From assembly GCA_039720395.1 (NCBI GenBank), contig CM077827.1, positions 10,516,099 through 10,580,098 of the forward strand: a stretch of 64,000 nt of DNA. Direction: 5' to 3'. The position numbers and the translations under genes were made by a program. The DNA comes from Liquidambar formosana (taxonomy: Eukaryota > Streptophyta > Magnoliopsida > Saxifragales > Altingiaceae). Shown piece after piece: positions 12,621-23,371 of the stretch. The notes under the pieces were generated by a model. The model was not told the DNA's origin. It worked only from the letters and a program-made list of their open reading frames with translations, and ran no database searches. The number at the start of each line of letters is the position of its first letter. Position 1 is the first letter of the stretch.

Positions 12621-15600
12621 GATGAGGTTTTAAAATTTCATTCCATATTATTATTCTTTTCAGCATTCCAAGATGTTAATCTGAACGCTTCAGAAGAAAA
12701 TCCTTCCGGAAATAGCACAATTTCTGCGCTTGAATTTCATCCTAATTCAAGCCTCTCTATGGTTGCTGGTAGTTCATCAATCACATCAGATTATGGTAGT
12801 GATACTGCCTATGAGACATCTGAGTTTGGAACACCAAGGCTAGGAAGGGATCGCAATTCTGAAGTTGGTATGGAGGATCTAGCAATGGATGAAGATTTGA
12901 CAAGCCCAATAGAAAAACTTGTGAAGTATGGAATGTCCAATATAGATGAGGGACTGTTCATAGGAGAAACGATTCTAGAGCAGCTGGAAGGTCTTCCTAG
13001 ACATAAATCGCAAGCCAGAACAGTTGACAGTATTTTGGGAAAGTATACAGATAATGGAAATGCTTCTAAAGCTGCATTTCTTGCAGGGGATAGGATGGAC
13101 ATTTTGTCTGAGCTAGAGGATCATAAGGTAATTGGCCATGCTCGAAAGATCTCAAGTGAGAGTGTTGGAAGTGACATAAGTTCTTTAAGAGGTAGTGAAA
13201 TTTCAAATACAGGGATTCAAAATTCATCTGGTGATGGCTCCCTTGACTTTCCTGGGGGTGCTGAGGGTTCAAGAACCATGGAAATACTCAGTAACGCAGA
13301 GTTGCAATTTTCGGGTGACACACAACTAGTTCTTCCATTGGATCAGCGCTATAAATTGAACAGGTTTATGATGACCATGCAACGGAGACTAGTCACAGCA
13401 AAAACAGACATGGAGGATCTTATAGCAAGACTAAATCAAGAAATAGCTGTGAAGGATTACCTTACAACAAAGGTATGTCAGAATTTATTATGCTTTCCAG
13501 ATGTCCTCTTTTGCTTGTTGTATTCGTTGGCAATGAACTTCAAGTAGTTTTCCCATCCACTTCTAGCCTGGTCTTTATGACAGTTATTATATTGGAGGGA
13601 TCAAAATGGAATGACTAACTTATCGTTTGTATTTTGGGTCTCTTTTTTATGAAACTGTTACAGAGTGGATGTATTTATAGTCAATATTAAGGTCATTCCA
13701 CACTCCCTCTCCATTTTCACAACCATGTGAGTTGTCCTGCTTTGGGATTTCTGTTATGATTATGGGAATTGGAGATGCCCATGTCTTGTGAGTTGTTTGT
13801 GTTCATCATTGGCAATGCCTCGCTCAACAAGTTGTTGCTGGTTACTAAAATCTTGTTTTGCTTCCACCTATAAATTAGGTAGATTGTCTTCCATTAACGA
13901 TTACCTCAGCCTCCCCCTCTTCCTCTAACAGCCATTCACTTAAAACAAGCCTATTCTTTGTTTTGTCATTTGTTTTCATCTGATGTTTCTAAATTATATT
14001 AATTTACTCTCCTTATTTCATCCTATATAATAGCCACTCCTAGACTCATGGATGTATTTTGTTTATCATTTTAAGTGTTTTGATTTAATGTGGCATTGAA
14101 ACTATACACATGATTAATAATCCTAGTTTTATGTATATAATATCTTTACATGTAGATTAAGTAGCATGGATTGTGCAATGTATTTTTAATGGATTGATCT
14201 TTTTTACAAGAACATCATAGCTTATTATGGTGCGCTGGCCATAACTAATTGCTTCTGCAGGTCAAGGACTTGGAAGAGGAGCTTGAAACTACTAGACAGA
14301 AAAGTAAAGAAAATTTGCAGCAAGCTATTTTAATTGAAAGGGAAAGATTTACCCAAATGCGGTGGGATATGGAGGAACTTCGGCGGAAGTCATTGGAAAT
14401 GGAGTTGAAGTTGAATTCTGAACAAGTATTATATCTTCAAATTTGTCTTGTCTGATTTAATATTTACCTTCTCCTCAATTAAGTACTATGATGATTCCAT
14501 GAGTAATATGTGAGACGATTCCAGGGTGAAAAGTTACATACAGGATCAAAAGAGGTATTTGCTGTTGAGGAGAAAGAGGCACTGCTGCAGGAGTTGGATG
14601 CTACAAAAGAACAGCTTGGGAACTTGCTGAAACGACATGAAGAGCTAGAGGTGAAATCAAAAGCAGATATTAAAGTTCTTGTTAAAGAAGTCAAATCTCT
14701 CAGAAGTTCTCAAACAGAATTGAAGCAGGAGCTTAGTCAGTCACTGAAGGAAAGATCTGAAGCAGAGGTAGTTTGTCACTTTAGTAAAGCATACCTAACA
14801 TTTCAGTTTTTTATCTTCTCACCATATGAAGCCACACAAGGAAGAAAAATTAAGGCCAAGAAAGCTGGTAATCTAATAACAGATGGTTTTCTGCTTTCTT
14901 CAGATGTTGTTTTAGGTCCCTTTGATTTTAGTCATTAGTATTACCAAATTTTTCTTTCCCTTTCAAGTGGGCCCTATTGTTTATTTTCTTATTCGCTCAT
15001 CAAAATATAGAAGGATAAATGAGAAATTTACTCATTATCTCACACCTAACCCTCTTATTACTCCCTCCGTCATACAAAGATAGGCCATTTTTCATACTTT
15101 TTTTTCCCCAAAATGTTTGTTCACTTTGAAAACCATAATTTTTTTTACTTTCCTATACTGCCCTTTGTTATATCATAAATTACATTCAACACAAAACCCA
15201 ATACCAGTTTGGCACTATTTTGTACGTCTTATAGTAGAAGGGTACTTTTGGAAAGAAAAAGTTTAATGGGTGAAGAGTCAATGCATTAATAGCTTTTCTT
15301 AATCTGCATATTTTGTCAAAAATGGCTTATCTTTCTGGTATGGAGGGAGTATTATTTTTTCCATAAATGAACTTGCTTCGTCTTAGCTCAATTTTTTGTA
15401 GAAGAGCTAGAGTATGAAGATCCAAAGTTTATCTTGAGTTGCTGAAATTGGGTGTGTATTTTCAGAGACTCCTTCAGCAGGAAAAACAAAGGAGTGAGCA
15501 TGCAGAAACCTCTAGGAGAAAGTTGCTACATGAATGTGGGATTCTACGCAATCGGCTTCAAGAGTGCAACATTAATTTCGTCACTGAAGATGATGATAAA

Positions 15601-17517
15601 TTTAACTTAAATTCTTCATCACTATCAGATGCCTTGCATCTCTTAACCACATCTGACGACCGAATTGGCCTCCTCCTTGCAGAGGTACTTTTCATATCAT
15701 CACCCTATTGTCTTAAAAATTTATTACCTTTCACTTTATCATCTCTTCTGATTATTCAACTCTTGTATACCAAGTTGCTATTTGTTATTAAAGTCTGGAA
15801 GTTAAATACTTTTTTTTGTTTGAATATTTTCTAAGATTGAACTAAATGTTATTCTCTCTTGTGCCCTGGTTATTTTTATTCAGTAGGCAATTGGTATCAA
15901 CACAATGCTTACATGTTTTGGATGCAGTGTGTTAGTTTAAGCTACCATAGTACCATGACCAAGCAGTAAAGGTTTATTCATTTATTCTCTTGTTTCTTGG
16001 TTATTTATCTCTCTTTTTAAGGCATGTTGCCTCATGGAGGGAAGTGGCTGTGAATCTAATTATGTCAATGATCAATTGAGAGAGTGAAAGGCCTTTTTTT
16101 CAATTCATCCCAGATGGTCCAAATAATTGCTTGGATACCACACCTCTTCACATTTGACCCCCCATATCAGTAAAAGAAAGCTGCAAGAAAGAGAAAGAAT
16201 CTTAATGTTGGCCTCACTCACTGAAATGAAGGACATCTCCAACAAAATAGCACAGCTGGAAAAGTCCACCATCTTTTTAGCCAACCCACATAGGAATGTT
16301 GGAGAATTGTTCAAAATTAAAATTTCTTGGGTAGACTCTTAATTAATTGACACTTTTGCCCCTTTCAAAACAGACCCCATTAATCTCCAACTTAGATTAA
16401 CAACTTGCCAGCAAACATTTTGGAATTACCAAAATAAACCTTCTCCGTCAAGCTATAAGAGTTGTTCTATGTGTGGATCAATGGAAAATAAAATAAGGAA
16501 GAAAGGAGGAAGAAGAAGAAAGAAAGAAAGTGGGAGTCTAGCTTAGGGTTTCTCCCATCTGATCATTTTATTTATATTATACTTAATGCTACAATGACAA
16601 AACTACCCTTCAGCTAATAATAATAATAATAATAAAACATGCGGAAAAACATCACATTTAATAATATTGAAAAATAAGTTATACCTCTACCCATCTCATT
16701 CAAGCCATCAAAATGTTATAAAAATTTATGTGCTCTCCTCACCCCTCTAAAGCGATACCTATGCTCTATAAGCCTTTTCTCCTCTACTCATATTTACTGA
16801 ATACGAAAATCATGTGGAATATCTTTATTAGTCTTAACAAAGAGTCCAGCCTAAACATTTTTATTATTCGTTTTAGAAAAGGTTCTGCACTATGCACATG
16901 CTCATAACCTCATTAGATCTTTAGGATGGCTATTCGTGTTGGCAGGTCGTGTTTGGTTGGTTCTAGATACATGTATTCGAGAATACAGGTCAACTCAAAC
17001 ACAACCCCGTTTATTAATTGTGTCGAATTTTTTAATACGAATGCAACCTGATTATTACCTAGGTAACACAACATGACACATGTAAGTATGTAACCTCTTC
17101 CATAATGGGGTCATATTAGGATATGTCTAGATCAACACAAACATAACCCTAATTGACCTGTTGACAGATTTTTAAATAATGAAAAATTAGAGATCATTCA
17201 TCATGCACGTAAGTTATATCATCTACATCAAATACGAAAAAATAAGAAATAGTTATATGTGTGTGTGTTTGTGTATGTGTTTGTGCATGTATACAAAATT
17301 GATCTTATCATGGAATCCCTGATCCATGCCACGTGTGGACTTCTAATTTAAGTTGTCCATTATCATCCATCGGCCAAAACACATGTCACTTAAATACGAG
17401 GTACAAGTTTAAAGAAATGGGTTAAAGGGCCAAAACAGGGAACACGTTTAATGCTCTCCTATCTCTTTCACCACGATTATAGGGGTTTCTAGCAGCCTAT
17501 AACTATTTATAAAACCC

Positions 17518-17552
<35 letters not shown>

Positions 17553-18055
17553 AATTTGATCATATGTGGGATATCCTGTACGATCACGGACAACCATGAT
17601 AGTTCGGGATATCCCGCATTTGAATAGCCCTCTATAAATATAGACACACATGGTAAAGAAAACTACATCAAAACTCTATATATATATATATATACAGTCC
17701 TTCTATTATCAGGTGCATTCCAAAACTCTACCGAGTGATTTGTATTTTGTGAATCCAATTGTTGGATTAGATAGCCTTCTCATGTAGGTGTTCCATGCCA
17801 AAAATCAAGTTGATCTTAGATTGATTGCTATTCGATCCAAAACATGCATTTTTTAATCAATAACATTTGCTCATTTATGTACATTTCGAATGAAACAACT
17901 CTTAATCTTAGATCAACTTGATTTTTGGCATGCATGACCAACATATGAATCAAATTTAATCCATCGGTTGGTTTGGCCAAATACGAGTTGCACATAAGAG
18001 TTTTGGAGTGCACTTGATGCAAAATTGCCTCACGTGCACCTGATAATAGAGGGAC

Positions 18056-18093
<38 letters not shown>

Positions 18094-18893
18094 CTTTTGA
18101 AGCTCATTTCGCATATTATATTTTGGGTGTTTTGGAAGGAGAGAAATAATAGGACATTTTCATATGAGGAGATTTCAGTAGAGGTGCTTAAAAAACAGGT
18201 TTTAGACTTTCGTTTGCGTGGGGCGAGTTGGATGATTTTTGTAATTGGAGGCCCCTTAGAGAATTTTGGAGATTTACTTTATAGGTTTTTCCTGTACACA
18301 GCCTGTGTACAGGGGCTTTGCTCTCTTTTTGATTAATAAATTACCTTATCAAAAAAATATGTACTCACACACAATGTGAGCAACTAATGAAAAGAAGTGA
18401 TCCGAGCATATTCAGTGTCCTTTCATGGCATCTTTTTGAGTTGAGCATGTCCATTCATGCTCATGGAAGTACTGATTATATATATATATATATATATATA
18501 TAGGTTGAGAGCTTCATCAATGCTGTTGGGATTGGAGCGATCCAGGCCACATTGTGGAAGGCTTATTTAACCTCCATTAAAGGTGCAGGTTGGACAGCGA
18601 GCAATGATGAACCCTAGAATCATGAGAGAGGGATTGATTTGCGAATGGGGCTTATCCCTATTTCATAACTGTACAAGATGCACATAGAAGAAAAAAAAAT
18701 TCTGTTTCAGACCGAATATCTGGTCCCTATCATGCTGTAAAACATACTCCTTTTGGTATTGGAATCCCATTAAAATCCTTAATTACCTAGGCCCATGAAA
18801 CACTGTGCAGAACCATCTCAGCCATGAACTCATTAGACTTCATGCTTTCGAAAGTGATGCAGAACTATACAAATCACGTAGAACACAACTCAC

Positions 18894-18940
<47 letters not shown>

Positions 18941-20507
18941 AGAGCAAGAAGAGGGGGAAAACCCTAGGCTTCACACCTAAGGATTGTTTGGAGTCGGCAC
19001 CAAATGGTGAGTAGCAGCAATCTTAAATCATTCAATAGCCTAATGAAACCGTAAAATCAAGAATCTTATATAGACTCAATATATCAAATATGGAAATAAC
19101 TAACAATCCCATGAATAAGTCAAAATGAAATAAAATTCCATAAGCTCATCCTACTTCCTAGGCCTTTAAGGTCATCGAGCCACAAGGTCACCAAAATAGA
19201 GTGCATAGCAATGTTGCTGGGATCTCTTGACCCCCCTTCAAACCTCGATCCGAGGTCCCCAACCCTGAAATGCAATTCATTCACGATCTGAATTTCCATT
19301 TCTAGCGTCCCGAAATATAAAGGAGACACACACACACACACGGATACTTTTGTTTGCAAAGTAAGAACTTTTAACTCCAAAATTAGGATTATTTGCAATT
19401 ATATGAGAGACTCAAACTACTATAAAATGTTGGTAAATTCTATATATAATTCAATTTCCAAAATCATTCAATATTTAAATTTAATTAAAGTTTTACTTTT
19501 CATAATATTACGAAGGAATCTGTCTCTCAATAAAAAGGGAATACATAGATATACATACATACCCCCTAGCATTCTGTACCATAAAGCATTGTTGTCTGCA
19601 TTTAAGTGGTGCTTTAAAACTAGATGAGAATTTAGAAATAACATGTTCATAAAATGAATGTAGCTGTGATGAAGATTGAGATGGATGCGTCACAGAACTA
19701 GAAAGGCATAAATTAGAGATGAATGTAAAGACTAGAATTTGGGGGTATCATCAAATATTTGACTAGATGATGAATAGCCTACTAAGGTGATTGAGTCTAT
19801 CTAACAAAGACTAGTGATTGCACCAATGAGGAGCAATGCACAGCAAATTTAGGGTTTGCCAACACAAGGGGAAGGCCATAAAGGACATGGGTTAAGATAG
19901 TGTTAAAAGACTATTGTGACTTGTGCTTAGCGAAAGATCTGAAAAACCTTGTTGAGTAGTTTGTACAAGAAAGTTTGTGGCCCAGGGAACAGCCTAGACA
20001 TTTTCTGCATGACTTATTTGCAGATGTTATCCAAGTTATAGATGTCCATGCATTTGCAGCCTAGTTACCATATTTGTTTTCTGAAGCTTACAGTGGTTGG
20101 TCGGTTGGACCTCATTATAGTCATTGCAGTAAAATATGGTTATTAATATATGTATAGTATATGCAGCATGCTTGTATTTGTTTCTTGACTAGATCCTTCT
20201 TGCATGTTCCTCTGTACACTTATATGTTATTTTTCTTCATCAAATTGATCAGGCCCAACTCTTAGCGCATGATGATGAAACCGACATTTCTGATGTCAAT
20301 AAAGTTCACAAGAATAATGATGATACGAGGACAACAGATGATGAGTTGAGGAAGATACTGACAGATATCTTCATCGACAATGCTAAATTGAGAAAACAGG
20401 TTAACTCTGTTATCCGTTGTGCTCTTAAAATAGACACTACGTCTGAAAAAACTGCTGAGGAAGCTCCTTTGAGAGCAATTGTACTTGATGAGTTTTTAGA
20501 CAGATGA
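3653..20507 (+). CDS. EREX: EREX-like PX-domain coiled-coil protein
   Basis: Ten exons join into 729 codons plus TGA: 3653-3745, 7972-8082, 11126-11224, 11432-11518, 12339-12447, 12664-13472, 14261-14425, 14525-14767, 15466-15684 and 20253-20507. Phases agree at every junction, all introns are GT-AG, and the length is close to the Arabidopsis homologue (At3g15920, about 755 aa). Three ATGs are tandem at the start and I took the first. The N-terminus has the family motif [13 protein letters not shown] domain spans about residues 45-165, with RRF at 90-92 and the proline loop PPAPPK at 112-117 for phosphoinositide binding. A serine-rich acidic linker follows in the large sixth exon. Heptad-rich coiled coil runs from about 395 to 605, and the conserved end around [10 protein letters not shown] lies in the last exon. 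EREX proteins bind active plant RAB5 and PI3P on endosomes and act in transport to vacuoles. The donor of exon 4 (GTGGAC) is weak. No stop or frameshift was seen. Confidence 0.93.
4494..4785. repeat. Dispersed repeat, copy 1 (EREX-like intron 1)
   Basis: About 290 bp, matched by a copy at 16926-17223. Shared blocks in order are TATTCGTGTTGG-like, GTCAACTC.AACACA, TTTATTAATTGTGT, AACCTGATTATTACCT and a tail near AGAGATTATT. The sequence contains partial inverted pieces but no coding capacity, so it is probably a MITE or another short non-autonomous element of unknown class. Confidence 0.5.
5975..6050 (-). mobile_element. Short LINE 3'-tail fragment
   Basis: On the minus strand this reads as GTATATTCCTGATGTACTTG followed by GGCTAAGCCC and a T-rich end. 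It resembles the 3' untranslated end of the LINE piece at 7207-7610 (ATGTACTTGGGCTAAGCC). A diverged echo lies near 6180-6205. No coding part remains. Confidence 0.35.
7207..7610 (+). mobile_element. 5'-truncated LINE (L1-type) 3' end
   Basis: An open stretch at 7324-7509 encodes [16 protein letters not shown], which matches the zinc-binding C-terminal end (zf-RVT) of plant L1 reverse transcriptases. It is followed by a short 3' UTR and an A-rich (AAAT)n tail at about 7592-7620. Everything upstream of the RT tail is missing, as is usual for aborted LINE insertions. It lies sense-oriented in intron 1 of the EREX-like gene. Confidence 0.6.
9663..9804. repeat. Tandem duplication of about 72 bp
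   Basis: Two adjacent copies (about 9663-9732 and 9735-9804) share AATCAATGAAGA, GTGTGA and ACTTCGAAGAGCATTAAT. They lie in intron 2 of the EREX-like gene, just before the larger triplication. No function is apparent. Confidence 0.65.
9816..10515. repeat. Two full and one partial copy of a 300-bp unit
   Basis: Copy A is about 9816-10119, partial copy B 10120-10205 and copy C 10206-10515. All share CCGATTGAGATAGGCAAT, CCAAAATCCTGTTAGGAT and TAAATCTTTAGAGCC. A and C also share a long tail with TACCAGACCAATTGGTAATA, ending in an A/T-rich tract. The partial copy between two full ones suggests unequal exchange or slippage in a tandem array. It is located in intron 2 of the EREX-like gene. Confidence 0.85.
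12585..12616 (+). repeat. (CT)16 microsatellite before an acceptor site
   Basis: An uninterrupted CT run ends 47 bases before the exon 6 acceptor (CAG at 12661-12663). It adds to the polypyrimidine stretch of intron 5, so length changes could in principle touch splicing. Confidence 0.9.
15061..15349. mobile_element. Stowaway-type MITE, 289 bp
   Basis: The terminal inverted repeats start CTCCCTCCGTCATACAAAGA and end with the mirror (TGGCTTATCTTTCTGGTATG then GAGGGAG). TA dinucleotides flank both ends (15059-15060 and 15350-15351), the Tc1/mariner target signature. There is no coding capacity. It lies in intron 8 of the EREX-like gene, and a relative is at 36483-36753. Confidence 0.85.
16926..17223. 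repeat. Dispersed repeat, copy 2 (EREX-like intron 9)
   Basis: Same family and orientation as 4494-4785, with matching blocks TTTATTAATTGTGT and ACCTGATTATTACCT. A short (GT)n-like run follows at about 17259-17290. Confidence 0.5.
17518..17551. repeat. (AT)n(AC)n microsatellite
   Basis: An AT run followed by a short AC run, in intron 9 of the EREX-like gene. Confidence 0.8.
17696..18056. mobile_element. Foldback MITE with long inverted repeats, 361 bp
   Basis: The outer arms AGTCCTTCTATTATCAGGTG and, inverted, AGTCCCTCTATTATCAGGTG differ at one position. Further in, CAAAACTCT pairs with AGAGTTTTG. An inner pair around GCCAAAAATCAAGTTGATCT (17798-17820 and 17915-17938) is again almost perfect. 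The element therefore folds into a long stem. It has no open frame. The flanks are AT repeats, so the target duplication cannot be read. It sits in intron 9 of the EREX-like gene. Confidence 0.8.
18062..18086. repeat. (TG)12 microsatellite
   Basis: An uninterrupted TG run between the foldback MITE and the LINE fragment. Confidence 0.9.
18090..18358 (+). mobile_element. 5'-truncated LINE 3' end, second copy
   Basis: The frame contains [19 protein letters not shown], the same zf-RVT-type tail as the piece at 7207-7610, then a short 3' UTR ending in ATTACCTTATC and an A run. It is a separate insertion of a related L1 family, sense-oriented in intron 9 of the EREX-like gene. Confidence 0.6.
18898..18937. 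repeat. (GA)n microsatellite
   Basis: A GA run of about 38 bases in intron 9 of the EREX-like gene. An (AT)n run lies at about 18476-18502 and a (CA)n run at 19327-19341. Confidence 0.9.
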
Positions 20508-21752
20508 AATGGGGGTGAATGTTGTAAAGTATAAATGATGCCCCCATCAATTACCATTACCATTTTCTGTTTTATGGTAACCTCAACAAATGCAGCAATT
20601 AGCCTTGTAATTTTGTGGTACCACATATACGAGTCCTTAGATTGCCTTTCGCAATGTTGTTGTATTCTTCTTTTTGCTGACTTGAATAATGAGATAAAAA
20701 AAAATGAGAAGAAAACCATTAATGAATCTGAATACGTGTTTGCTCAAGTCTTGTGTCCAAGTCTTATTTATGAATCTGAATACACTAATAACGAGATAGA
20801 TTGCATATGGCCTGAGGTCCAAGAACCCTTTCATACTGAAGTTACGACTGAAAAATGGCCTAAACTACGTTAAATTGAAAACATCAAAAATGAAATATTT
20901 CAACTGAGGTTCGATGGAGATTAATTGGGTCCTTCAAAAGAGCTTAGGGCTATTGAGTGAATGCCACCTTGAGTGCCCAACTATGCATATTCGTCAGAGT
21001 CAATACAGTTTACGTTCTTGTGATATTAATGGAATATCATTTGATAAACTCAGCTGACATTGATGATTGTTAGTATTGGATGTTCCTTCAACAACAGCTG
21101 ATAGACATTCTCAACATGATAGCAAGCTTAATAACTTAGGTCAATCTTCAGGCTTAAAATAAGGGTAATGCATATCGATGCCTACAACACACTGGATTTC
21201 ATGGCACAATAAAGTTGGATTCCAAATATTATTATCAGGGTCTCAAAGCAGAGAATTTTTAATTCCTCGTTCAAAACTGTAAATGGTACATAACAGCCTA
21301 CAAAAGACGCAGATCTCTCAGAGGGAGAAATTATACAAGAGAAGCCTTGTGAAGGCAGCACTCAGTGACCCAAACCTTCGTGGGGAAACATCACGGAACT
21401 GTCACCCAAGCATCATCTTTTGCATAATCAAAACTCAGATCTGCAAAAGAAAAAGACCCACATGCAGAAGGAAAATTTTATGGTCAGCAGAATTCATAAA
21501 CATGTTTCTGTAACAACCCCTAATGAATGCAAACTACTACTACTACCACTACTCACATAGTATTTGACAACATTGACAATAAATCACTACTGGACCAAAA
21601 CCAACCGGAATAGGTAACATGGCCTTTCACTGTTATTATATATATTAGTGGTAGTGACAATACAAAATGATTCGTATCTTCCTCTTAATATTTACTTCCA
21701 GCATTACAATGGAAACCATAGCAGTCTAGAATGCCTAAACGTTGTAGCCTAC
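20508..21752. other. EREX-like 3' flank up to the retroelement
   Basis: It contains the presumed 3' UTR, with no canonical AATAAA near the stop and an AATAAT at about 20686. A duplicated GAATCTGAATAC motif sits near 20725 and 20772. I see no further gene. Confidence 0.4.
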
Positions 21753-22079
21753 TGATGTCAAACCAGTGAAGAGAAAATTGAGAGAGAAAGGGAAATAGAG
21801 GAAATAGGAGAGAGAGAAGAGCAGAGAAAGAGGGGAGAAAGAGGGGAGAAGATTTCAACACAGATTTTTATTCAATTATTCAAGTCTACCAAACATTCAT
21901 AAGTCCTGCCTTTAAATAGGCTACAATCACAAAACATAAAATGAAGACAACAGGACAAAACAATTAAGGGCTGCTTTCGGGAAGTGGAGCACTAAACCTA
22001 ACCTACCGGGATCACTACACGAACAAGCGTAAACAAATGTTGAAAGTGGGAAAGGGGAGTGGAGCATGATTTCCATCAC
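21753..22079 (-). repeat. 3' LTR of the chimeric retroelement
   Basis: 327 bp. On the plus strand it starts TGATGTCAAACCAG and ends GATTTCCATCA, so on the element's own strand it runs TGATGG...CATCA. It pairs with 26340-26694 with about 19 substitutions and a few indels counted by eye, near 6% divergence. Confidence 0.88.
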
Positions 22080-22092
22080 TTCCTCCCGGTTG
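22080..22092 (-). other. Polypurine tract
   Basis: The minus strand reads CCGGGAGGAAG directly before the TGATGG start of the 3' LTR, the usual place and composition for the plus-strand DNA primer of an LTR retroelement. Confidence 0.6.
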
Positions 22093-22131
22093 AAAGAACT
22101 CTCTTTCGGAGAGTTATGGCGCTGGTACTTC

Positions 22132-22441
22132 TTAAGAAGAACAGAAGCAAGTGATCACCATCATTTTCTTCCGACTGAAAGAACTCTCCTCCAGAGAGAT
22201 ATGACGCTGGTACCCCTCAAGAAGACTAGGAACAAGTATGACGATCTTGCCAACGAACAAGATAACGTCGACAACTGTTGCCAGAAGAAGGAATGGTCTG
22301 TTTGTCAAGCACATCAACAATTTGATCAGTACTCGGAGCTTTTGGGTGGTGAAGAACTGGCATTGGCGCAACAACTGGAGAAGTGATGGATCCATCTGTA
22401 GAAAGACCTGGAAGAAAAACAAAGTCCAGTGGCTTGTGCAT
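22132..22441 (-). pseudogene. Decayed integrase chromodomain end (gypsy-type)
   Basis: One frame (22441 down) contains IVDVLDKQTIPSSGNSCRRY followed by LVRWQDR, then hits a stop. The next frame continues with PSLLEGYQRH. The order ILD, basic loop, YLVRW, then LLE.YQ is that of the chromodomain at the C-terminus of Ty3/gypsy chromovirus polyproteins, which normally sits just before the 3' LTR, as here. At least one frameshift separates the two halves. The match was made by eye only. Confidence 0.5.
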
Positions 22442-22748
22442 GAAGCGACGTATCTCAGCATGGAAGTCGCGGAGATGTTGGGCAAATGAGTCAGCAGAAA
22501 CAGAAGACGAAAATCTGGGGATAATGGGACAAGGTCAACAGACTGGCGAGGAAAAGCCATGAAGGGGTGTGGAACGCAGGTTCTTGTTCTGAGGCAGTTC
22601 CTTTTGTAGAATTTGTAGCATAATAAAGTGGACTTTGTATGATGTTCCCATCAATTTTCCCGGGATGGGAAAAACTCAACTTCGAGTTTGAATTTTTGTG
22701 GGGATATTAAAGTCGCCTTTTCCACCGGAACACATGCTTTGAATAAAT

Positions 22749-23371
22749 CTACTGCTTCTGGTGACGTTGGAGCAGATGAACTTCAAAGTGTGCAACTCGA
22801 TGTAAAGTCTCCAATTTAGTAAAGAACTCAAGCAAAAAGCGGTCACATGTCAACTCAAGCTTCTCAACACCAAGGAAATCTATGTACTGCATCTTGAGTG
22901 AGTCAGGTAGAAAGACAATATCATCCTCCCGTGATAAAATCAGAAAACCTTTTTTCTCAATAACTGGCATTTGTGGGGCTTCTATACACTGTTGAAAATC
23001 TGGCACAACTACCTTTTCAACTTTTGAAATATCAATGATAGGTGCAAGATTCACGCCGAAGTCTTCTGTAACATGCGCCAGTTCTTCCGAGAATAGAACA
23101 ATCTCTTGTACCAAAGATTCATATTTGCCAACAATTCCTTCTCAAGTCTCTGAGGAAATAGTATTTTCATCACACAACTGTTCGACTGTAGGCATAGATT
23201 CAACACATAAATCATCAATTTCAGTGTTGAATGTTTCAAGCGCCTTGAATCGAGCGGTTTCCTTAGTGTCGCTTTGCATGACCTTGGCAATTAGGTCTTC
23301 TATCATAGTCTCCCATGGTGGTGACTCCAACTTGCTTTGCCTGACCTCAACAGTTAGGTCATTACCAGTAG
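22749..23371 (-). pseudogene. Open region downstream of the PDS5 homology
   Basis: The frame of the PDS5-like part runs on past recognisable homology, meets an in-frame TGA at 23144-23142, then stays open to 22749. The continuation (for example VQEIVLFSEELAHVTEDFGV) was not recognised. It may be diverged PDS5, part of another captured gene, or element sequence. About 400 open bases after the stop is longer than expected by chance in AT-rich DNA. Confidence 0.4.

Noticed and set aside
15685..20252. Possible missing exon in the 4.6-kb last intron of the EREX-like gene
   Set aside because: Exon 9 ends and exon 10 begins with sequence that is contiguous in the Arabidopsis homologue as I recall it (LLLAE then AQLLA), and phases match, so no exon is needed.
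22132..22560. 142-codon minus-strand frame as a gene of its own
   Set aside because: Only part of it matches the chromodomain tail, and the matching block upstream is in another frame. It is a decayed polyprotein end, not a separate gene.
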